Assembly: GCA_036374175.1 (NCBI GenBank)
Contig: DASUUH010000125.1
Coordinates: 1-64,000 of the forward strand
DNA length: 64,000 nt
Direction of reading: 5' to 3'
DNA from: JASLBX01 sp036374175
GTDB taxonomy: Bacteria > Actinomycetota > Actinomycetes > Jiangellales > Jiangellaceae
The notes under the pieces were generated by a model. It was not told the origin of the DNA. It saw only the letters and a list, made by a program, of their open reading frames with translations, and made no database searches. Within the stretch, counting starts at the first letter, position 1; every line of letters begins with the position of its first letter. The translations under genes were made by a program, and so were the position numbers. Shown here in pieces: positions 58,237 through 64,000 of this stretch.

Positions 58237-59757
58237 TCAGCCCACCTTCCGGAAAAACGTGCTGGACGGGTCAGTTCCGTGAGACTGCGAGAAGAACGGC
58301 GTGAACGCTAGGCCGATGTTGGAAAGACCCTCGTAGTCACCGGTGAAGAAGCCGCCGGCGAATGGTGCGAGTCGCATGTCGAAGGAGGTGTCGGTGACCT
58401 GCACCTCGTCCGTCCAGTTGGCCGATTCAGCGCAGCTCGTCGTAGCCGGATGGCAGTGCACCAGGAAGTAGTCGGTCGGCAGAGTGCCCGCTGCGGGCGT
58501 GTTGTTGCGGAAGTCGTAGTACGTCACCGCGACAGTGCCGTCCGCCGCCACGTGGACCGACGGCGTGAAGGCCTGCTGGTTGCCTGGAGGAAGATCATCC
58601 GGTGTGAGGTTCACCTTGATCGGCCGCGACCACGTCAACCCGCCGTCAAGCGACTGTGAGAACGCGATGCTGTCGAACTGCCCGCCGCCGAAGCGGGCGT
58701 CCTGCCACACGACGTACAGGGCGCCGCTGGACGGGTCGACCGCGATCTCGGGGATGATGTCGCCCGTCCGGACCGGGTCGCCGGTGTCCGGGTCGGTGAT
58801 CTCGATCGTGCCGAGCCGGCTGACATGAACAGGCTTGGACCAGGTCACCCCGCTGTCAGTGGAGCGAATCACGGCCACGTTACTGCCTCCCCGGCCGCCC
58901 TTGTTGTCGTTACGGATCTCGTTGAAGACGTTGACCAACGTGCCGTCGGGCAGCACGACGATCTGGTTACCGATGGTCTGGTCGTTCTGCCCGGGATCGT
59001 AAATCCGCCGGGCAGGCTCCCACGTAAGTCCGCCGTCGGTGCTTCTGGCGAACCACGCCGGTCCGCGGAAGGCTGCGGTGACGAAACCCGCAATGACGCT
59101 GGCCCGTTCAGTGGGCGGGAAAATCAACCGGTCCCACACGGCGTACACCAGGTCGGCGTCGGTCGGGTCGGCCGTGATCGTCTGCTTGTCATTGAACACG
59201 TTGGCGTCGAGATCTCTGATGACCTCCACCGGGTCGCTCCATGTCAATCCGCCATCGGTGGATCGGCTTGCCAATAGCGCGTGATCGAAGTCGCGCGGCT
59301 CGATCGGCGCGGCAAGGTCGTTGAACGACAGTGCCAGCTGGTGCAACGTGCCGTCAGGCGCGAAGGAGACCCACGGATCGGTAGAACGGTCGTACGTCCC
59401 TCCGGAGCACAGCGAGATGCCGGGAATGACGACCTCTTGCCAGGTCGATCCACCATCTTGGCTGACACCGGACACCAGTCCTCGGGCTCCGCCATTGGAC
59501 CATCGGTCCTGCTGCCAGATCCCAACGACGTTGTCTGGGTCCGTCGGATTCACGTCGATCCACGGCTCGACCTCACTGTTGAGAAAGACAGTGCCGGACT
59601 GGGCCGCGATGTCGTCGGCCGCGCAGCCCAGGAAGGCGCTTGTGCCCGAGACTTGGATCAGCGGCCCTGCGGTCAACGGGCCGGCGATCGCCGGCACCGC
59701 ACCCGCGACGATGAGTGAAGTAGCTGCAATGAGACCCACGGACCGCCGACTGGGCAT
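58237..59757 (-). CDS. Secreted BNR/sialidase-like beta-propeller protein
   Basis: 506 aa with signal peptide 'RRSVGLIAATSLIVAGAVPA' (cleavage near 'AIAG'). Five Asp-box motifs (SxDxGxTW) are readable: 'SQDGGSTW', 'STDGGLTW' twice, 'STDSGVTW' and 'SLDGGLTW', the signature of six-bladed sialidase-type propellers. The Arg triad of true sialidases cannot be assigned, so enzymatic activity is uncertain. Converges with the MalG-like gene; may process glycans for the nearby importer. Confidence 0.75.
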   Translation of the reverse strand: MPSRRSVGLIAATSLIVAGAVPAIAGPLTAGPLIQVSGTSAFLGCAADDIAAQSGTVFLNSEVEPWIDVNPTDPDNVVGIWQQDRWSNGGARGLVSGVSQDGGSTWQEVVIPGISLCSGGTYDRSTDPWVSFAPDGTLHQLALSFNDLAAPIEPRDFDHALLASRSTDGGLTWSDPVEVIRDLDANVFNDKQTITADPTDADLVYAVWDRLIFPPTERASVIAGFVTAAFRGPAWFARSTDGGLTWEPARRIYDPGQNDQTIGNQIVVLPDGTLVNVFNEIRNDNKGGRGGSNVAVIRSTDSGVTWSKPVHVSRLGTIEITDPDTGDPVRTGDIIPEIAVDPSSGALYVVWQDARFGGGQFDSIAFSQSLDGGLTWSRPIKVNLTPDDLPPGNQQAFTPSVHVAADGTVAVTYYDFRNNTPAAGTLPTDYFLVHCHPATTSCAESANWTDEVQVTDTSFDMRLAPFAGGFFTGDYEGLSNIGLAFTPFFSQSHGTDPSSTFFRKVG

Positions 59758-59989
59758 GATGTCCCCTTACGTCGCTCCATACCCCTGCATCAACATGGCA
59801 CCGTCGCCGAGCCCTGGCAAGCCCCTTGGCCCCGAACATCGCCGATGGCGTGGAGATGGCCCGCCTTGTCACCCACTTCGCCCAGCACGGGCTATCCAGC
59901 GGCGATCATCATTAGCTCGGCCGCCACGACATAGCTGACGCGCTCGCCGCTGGTACAGTCAAGCGGTCGCCGACTGACGAGGGAGCAGC

Positions 59990-62977
59990 GTGCTCGTCGT
60001 TCACGCAACCTTGCGTGACTCTGCGCTCGTGCTGTGGGCCGAGGATGCAGACCGTCCCCCGAGCACGCGAACGCGCCGCGACGTCCGTCTCCACCCCTTC
60101 GCCGCATCGGCAGACGAGCTCACCGACGCCCTCGGTGTGGACGGCGAACCCACCGAGCTGACGCTCTTCCTGCCCGGGACCACTACCGCGCCAGCACCCT
60201 CGCCCGAGTTGGGCCGGGAGACGCCATCAACTCGCGGCCACCTCCATCGTTGGCGGGTTCCCGCGCTCGCCGCCTCGCCCGACACAGCGCTGACCGTCCT
60301 GGCGAACATCGACGACGACAGCACCGCAGTCACGTACGGATCCGACGTCCGGTACCTCGCCGTTGTCGCCGGCTTCGCATGCGACCTGGTCAGTCGGGGG
60401 CGCGTCCTGCCCGGCATCACAGTCGAGCCGGACGGCGCCGCCGCCCGGTGGCGTCCCGTCCTCATCGGTCCGGACGCTAGCCGTCAGCGCGGGCTGGCCG
60501 AGGCCATGCCGCCGATCTGCCGCGCCGCCGAGGCACTGACCGGAGACATCGCCACGGCCGCCGAGATCGTCGACCAGATGGTCGCGAGCATCGCGGATTC
60601 CGTCGTGCGAAACCGCCTCGACGAGCCGCTCACCCAACGTCCCCGCCGGACGCCCACGCTCGCAGACCGCTGGCTTGCCGCCCTCACCGGCTCCCCCGTC
60701 TTCGCCGGCCCGGACGAGGACGTCACCACACTCCACGAGTCACTCGACGCCTGGTACCACGAGGTCAGCCGAGCCACCGGACCGGTTCGGGTGCTCTTCC
60801 GCCTGACTGAACCCGACGGCGACGGCCACGACACGTGGCGCGTACAGTTCGCCCTCCAGTCCACCAGCGACCAGAGCCTCGTCGTCCCGGCCGAGCAGGT
60901 ATGGGACGGCGCCACAGCCGGGACGGTTCACCCGGACGAAGCACTCCTCGCCGGGCTCGGTCGCGCCAGCCGGCTCTTCCCGCGCGTTGACGACGCGCTA
61001 CTCGAGGCCAGACCCACCGGGTTGGCATTGACCACCGAGGACGCGTACCAGTTCCTCAAGCGGGACGCTCCGCTGCTGCGAGCCGCCGGGTTCAGCGTCC
61101 AGCTGCCGCGATGGGTCGGTGCGTCCCGGCTCGGCGTGCGGCTGTCGACCCGGTCGACCACGCCTACCGATCCGCTCGGCGCCACCAGTGGCGGCGGGTT
61201 CAGCCTGGACGACCTTGTGCAGTTCCAGGCCGATCTCGCGCTTGGCGATGACATCATCTCGGCCGAAGAGTTGGCCGAACTCGCCCGGCTCAAGGTCCCG
61301 CTTGTCCGCGTCCGCGGCCAGTGGGTCGAACTGGACGACCGCCAGCTTGCGGCCGCGCTGAAGTTCATGGAGAGCCCGCGCGAGGGCACGATCACCGGCC
61401 GCGAAGTCCTCCACGAGGTGATCCACGGTGGTGGCGACCTGCCGCTCACCCAGATCGAAGCCGACGGGCCGCTCGGCGACCTGCTGTCCGGGCAAGCCGA
61501 TCAGCGCCTCTCCCCCGTCCCGACGCCGGCAACTCTCGCCGCGACACTGCGGCCGTACCAAGAGCGCGGTCTCGCCTGGCTCACGTTCCTCGACCGCCTT
61601 GGCCTCGGCGCCGTGCTGGCAGACGACATGGGCCTCGGCAAGACCATCCAGGTCCTGGCGCTGCTCGCCAGCGAGCGAAACGGCGGCACAGCTCCACCAC
61701 CAACGCTTGTTATCGCGCCCATGTCCCTCGTCGGGAACTGGCGGCGGGAGACCGAGCGCTTCGTCCCGTCCCTGCATACGTACATCCACCACGGGCCGGA
61801 CCGGCGCCGGAGCGACGACTTCACAGCCGCCGTGGCCGCCGCCGACCTGGTCATCACGACGTACGGGACGGCCACCCGCGACCGCGACCTGCTGGCCGGC
61901 ATCCGGTGGGCCCGCGTCGTCTGCGACGAGGCTCAGGCCATCAAGAACAGCGCGACGAAGCAGGCCACCGCCGTACGCAACCTTCCCGCCGACGGACGGG
62001 TTGCCCTCACCGGCACACCCGTCGAGAACCGCCTCGGCGAGCTGTGGTCAATCATGGAGTTCGCGAACCCGGGCCTGCTCGGCTCAGCTGCAATCTTCCG
62101 CCGCCGGTACGCCGACCCGATCGAGGAGGGCAACGACCCCGAGGCGGCTGCCGCGTTAAAGCGAGCGACGCAGCCGTTCATCCTCCGGCGGCTCAAGACG
62201 GACCGGACGATCATCTCCGATCTGCCGGAGAAGCAGGAGATCAAGGTCTGGTGCAACCTGACGCCGGAGCAGGCGTCCCTCTACCAGGCGACGGTCGACG
62301 ACATGCTCGACAAGATCGCGAACTCAGACGGCATCGAGCGCCGCGGTCTGGTGCTGGCCACCATGACCAAACTCAAGCAGGCCTGCAACCACCCGGCTCA
62401 CTTGCTCAAGGACGGCTCGGCCCTGCCCGGGCGCTCAGGCAAACTTGCTCGGCTCGAGGAGATCCTGGACGAACTGCTGGCCGAGGGCGACAAGGCGCTG
62501 CTGTTCACCCAGTACGCCGAGTTCGGCACGCTGCTCCATCCGTACCTCGCGGCGCGTCTTGGCCGTCCGGTGCTCTGGCTGCACGGCGGCGTGCCGAAGA
62601 AGCGCCGCGACCAGTTGATCGAGCGGTTCCAGAACGACGATGAGCCGACCGTCTTCCTGCTTTCGCTCAAGGCAGCCGGCACCGGGCTCAACCTGACGGC
62701 GGCGAACCACGTGATTCACGTCGACCGGTGGTGGAACCCCGCGGTGGAGGACCAGGCGACCGACCGCGCATTCCGGATCGGCCAGTGGCGGGACGTGCAG
62801 GTCCGCAAGTTCATCTGCATCGGGACGCTCGAGGAGCGCATCGACCAGATGATCGAGCGCAAAAAGGCGCTGGCGGAGAGGATCGTCGGTACCGGCGAGG
62901 ACTGGCTGACCGAGTTGTCGCTCGCCGAACTGCGCGAGGTCATCTCGCTGGCGCCGGAGGCGGTGAGCGAGCAGTGA
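59990..62977 (+). CDS. SNF2-family DEAD-like helicase
   Basis: 995-aa SWI2/SNF2 ATPase. The N-terminal ~500 residues ('FLPGTTTAPAPSPELGRETP', 'LARLKVPLVRVRGQWVELDD') form the SNF2_N-associated part; the motor has Walker A 'GAVLADDMGLGKTIQVLALL', 'TTYGTATRDRDLL', 'WARVVCDEAQAIKNSATKQA' (DEAQ instead of DEAH, usual in this bacterial group), 'LTGTPVENRLGELWSIMEFA' and the C-terminal 'LSLKAAGTGLNLTAANHVIH' with 'DQATDRAFRIGQWRDVQVRK'. It is a dsDNA translocase; partner SWIM gene overlaps (GTGA). Confidence 0.92.
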   Translation: MLVVHATLRDSALVLWAEDADRPPSTRTRRDVRLHPFAASADELTDALGVDGEPTELTLFLPGTTTAPAPSPELGRETPSTRGHLHRWRVPALAASPDTALTVLANIDDDSTAVTYGSDVRYLAVVAGFACDLVSRGRVLPGITVEPDGAAARWRPVLIGPDASRQRGLAEAMPPICRAAEALTGDIATAAEIVDQMVASIADSVVRNRLDEPLTQRPRRTPTLADRWLAALTGSPVFAGPDEDVTTLHESLDAWYHEVSRATGPVRVLFRLTEPDGDGHDTWRVQFALQSTSDQSLVVPAEQVWDGATAGTVHPDEALLAGLGRASRLFPRVDDALLEARPTGLALTTEDAYQFLKRDAPLLRAAGFSVQLPRWVGASRLGVRLSTRSTTPTDPLGATSGGGFSLDDLVQFQADLALGDDIISAEELAELARLKVPLVRVRGQWVELDDRQLAAALKFMESPREGTITGREVLHEVIHGGGDLPLTQIEADGPLGDLLSGQADQRLSPVPTPATLAATLRPYQERGLAWLTFLDRLGLGAVLADDMGLGKTIQVLALLASERNGGTAPPPTLVIAPMSLVGNWRRETERFVPSLHTYIHHGPDRRRSDDFTAAVAAADLVITTYGTATRDRDLLAGIRWARVVCDEAQAIKNSATKQATAVRNLPADGRVALTGTPVENRLGELWSIMEFANPGLLGSAAIFRRRYADPIEEGNDPEAAAALKRATQPFILRRLKTDRTIISDLPEKQEIKVWCNLTPEQASLYQATVDDMLDKIANSDGIERRGLVLATMTKLKQACNHPAHLLKDGSALPGRSGKLARLEEILDELLAEGDKALLFTQYAEFGTLLHPYLAARLGRPVLWLHGGVPKKRRDQLIERFQNDDEPTVFLLSLKAAGTGLNLTAANHVIHVDRWWNPAVEDQATDRAFRIGQWRDVQVRKFICIGTLEERIDQMIERKKALAERIVGTGEDWLTELSLAELREVISLAPEAVSEQ

Positions 62978-63792
62978 GTTGGTACTTCGATGAGCCAACG
63001 ACCCGCCGCAAGGTAGAGGGCGGCATCAAAGCCCGCACCAAGCGCGGCAAGATCGGCGAGCGGTGGTGGTCACGCCGGTTCATCGACGTCCTGGAGTCCT
63101 ACGGCGTCGGCGGTCGGCTGCAACGGGGACGGACGTACGCGCGAGCCGGGCAGGTCGTCCACCTCGCCTTGGGGCCCGGGATCGTCGTCGCGACCGTCCA
63201 GGGGTCGCGTCTCGAGCCGTACCGGGTGACAATTGGCGTAGAACGCCTCACCGACGAGCAGTGGCGGGACGTTGAAGCGGCCCTGGCCGGCCGTGCGGTG
63301 TTCCGGGCGAAGCTGCTCGCCGGTGAGATGCCGCAGGAGATCGAGGACGTCTTCGACGACGTCGGCGTGCCGCTTTTTCCAGAACTGTTGGCCGACTTCG
63401 ACATGGACTGCAGCTGCCCTGACTGGGGCCTGCCGTGCAAACACCAGGCCGCCGTGCTCTACCTGCTGGCCGAGCGGTTCGACGACGATCCGTTCCAGGT
63501 GCTGCTGTGGCGCGGGAAGGAGCGGGACGACCTGCTGGCTCGCCTGCGGGCCAGTGCGCCGGCGGAAGCATCAGACGACCCGACACCGGTTGTCGATGCT
63601 CCGCTCAATGAGTGTGTGGACGCCTACTGGGAGCCGAGCGTCAGCTTGACAAGGCTGCGCACCCACGAGCCGCCACCGCCGTCACCATCCGATCTGGTGC
63701 TGCGGCTCGCTGAACCACCGGAGATTCACGTCCGGCGTCAGCCGCTGGTCGACCTGCTCGCGCCCGCATACGCAAAGCTCACCGCCGACTAA
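62974..63792 (+). CDS. SWIM zinc-finger protein, partner of the SNF2 helicase
   Basis: 272 aa from GTG 62974. Begins 'SWYFDEPTTRRKVEGGIKAR' with 'KRGKIGERWWSRRFIDVLES'; the SWIM motif is 'MDCSCPDWGLPCKHQAAVLY' (CxCx5-6CxH). Such pairs of SNF2 helicase and SWIM protein are common in actinobacteria and cyanobacteria and probably bind DNA together; the physiological role is unknown. Translation is coupled to the helicase. Confidence 0.88.
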   Translation: MSWYFDEPTTRRKVEGGIKARTKRGKIGERWWSRRFIDVLESYGVGGRLQRGRTYARAGQVVHLALGPGIVVATVQGSRLEPYRVTIGVERLTDEQWRDVEAALAGRAVFRAKLLAGEMPQEIEDVFDDVGVPLFPELLADFDMDCSCPDWGLPCKHQAAVLYLLAERFDDDPFQVLLWRGKERDDLLARLRASAPAEASDDPTPVVDAPLNECVDAYWEPSVSLTRLRTHEPPPPSPSDLVLRLAEPPEIHVRRQPLVDLLAPAYAKLTAD

Positions 63793-63811
63793 AACCCCCT
63801 CGCGGGAGAAC

Positions 63812-64000
63812 TCAGGCGACTTCGTGTTCGCGGATGCGCTGGCTGATCAGCGCCGTGACGCCGTCGCCGCGCATGGACGCCCCGTAGAGCGCGTCCGCGA
63901 TCTCCATGGTTCGCTTCTGGTGTGTGATGACGATGAGCTGGCTGTTCTCGCGTAGCTCCTCGTAGATCTCCAGCAGCCGGCCAAGGTTGACGTCGTCGAG
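63812..64000 (-). CDS. smc: Chromosome segregation SMC ATPase, C-terminal end, cut by window end
   Basis: The last 62 codons of smc: 'LDDVNLGRLLEIYEELRENS' then 'QLIVITHQKRTMEIADALYG' and 'SMRGDGVTALISQRI', the D-loop/Walker-B-following region and terminal helix of the SMC head. The coiled coil and N-terminal head lie beyond the window. In many actinobacteria ftsY follows smc directly; here 16 kb separate them. Confidence 0.95.
   Translation of the reverse strand, partial: LDDVNLGRLLEIYEELRENSQLIVITHQKRTMEIADALYGASMRGDGVTALISQRIREHEVA

Noticed and set aside
1..64000. CRISPR arrays, tRNA or rRNA genes
   Set aside because: No regularly spaced repeats, no T-loop/cloverleaf pattern and no rRNA-like sequence were seen.

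Overview
The window is high-GC DNA with dense, short-gapped genes, many GTG starts and many 4-base ATGA/GTGA stop-start overlaps. Gene content points to an actinomycete: a class-E-like sortase, a DUF6767-type small protein, an ECF41 sigma factor, an amtB-glnB-glnD operon next to ftsY, and the 3' end of smc at the right edge. I cannot name the genus. No rRNA, tRNA or CRISPR array was found.

Left part (1-9 kb) is an accessory, partly decayed region: the 3' end of a sortase, a tyrosinase-like copper protein with a His/Arg-rich N-terminal tail, an IS110-type transposase remnant, an RsbW-like kinase, a tyrosine-recombinase remnant, a BrnT-like/ribbon-helix-helix toxin-antitoxin pair, an orphan Imm5-like immunity protein and a coupled two-TM protein plus small protein. 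From 9 to 15 kb there is a CarH/LitR-type B12-binding MerR regulator with a probably leaderless promoter, divergent to a DUF378 membrane protein, followed by SRPBCC, hemerythrin, GNAT, ketopantoate-reductase-family, dienelactone-hydrolase and VOC genes. At 15.1-18.1 kb a metzincin-like zinc protein is coupled to a second gene that repeats its C-terminal domain.

From 18.2 to 22 kb there is a complete stressosome-type switch (RsbR, RsbS, RsbT, an RsbX-like and an RsbU-like phosphatase) on the minus strand, without a sigma factor beside it. It is followed by a ferredoxin-reductase-like flavoprotein and folE, a DUF6519 protein, a NarL-type two-component system, an ECF41 sigma factor, and a TetR/FAD-monooxygenase pair with three operator palindromes between them. 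An MFS transporter at 33.6-34.6 kb is a pseudogene.

At 34.6-42 kb sits a possible uncharacterised system: two different ATP-grasp ligases, two alpha/beta-hydrolase esterases and a GCS2-type glutamate-cysteine-ligase-like enzyme, next to a TrpB2-type PLP enzyme. This combination suggests a non-ribosomal small peptide or amide pathway. From 42.2 to 47.5 kb is conserved core: glnD, glnB, amtB and ftsY. Between ftsY and smc (63.8 kb), which are usually close in actinobacteria, lie about 16 kb of extra genes: a secreted PIG-L deacetylase with carbohydrate-binding modules, a divergent sugar cluster (DeoR and GH4 on one side; PfkB kinase and an ABC importer without ATPase on the other, with operator repeats between), a secreted BNR-repeat sialidase-like protein, and a SNF2 helicase with a SWIM zinc-finger partner.
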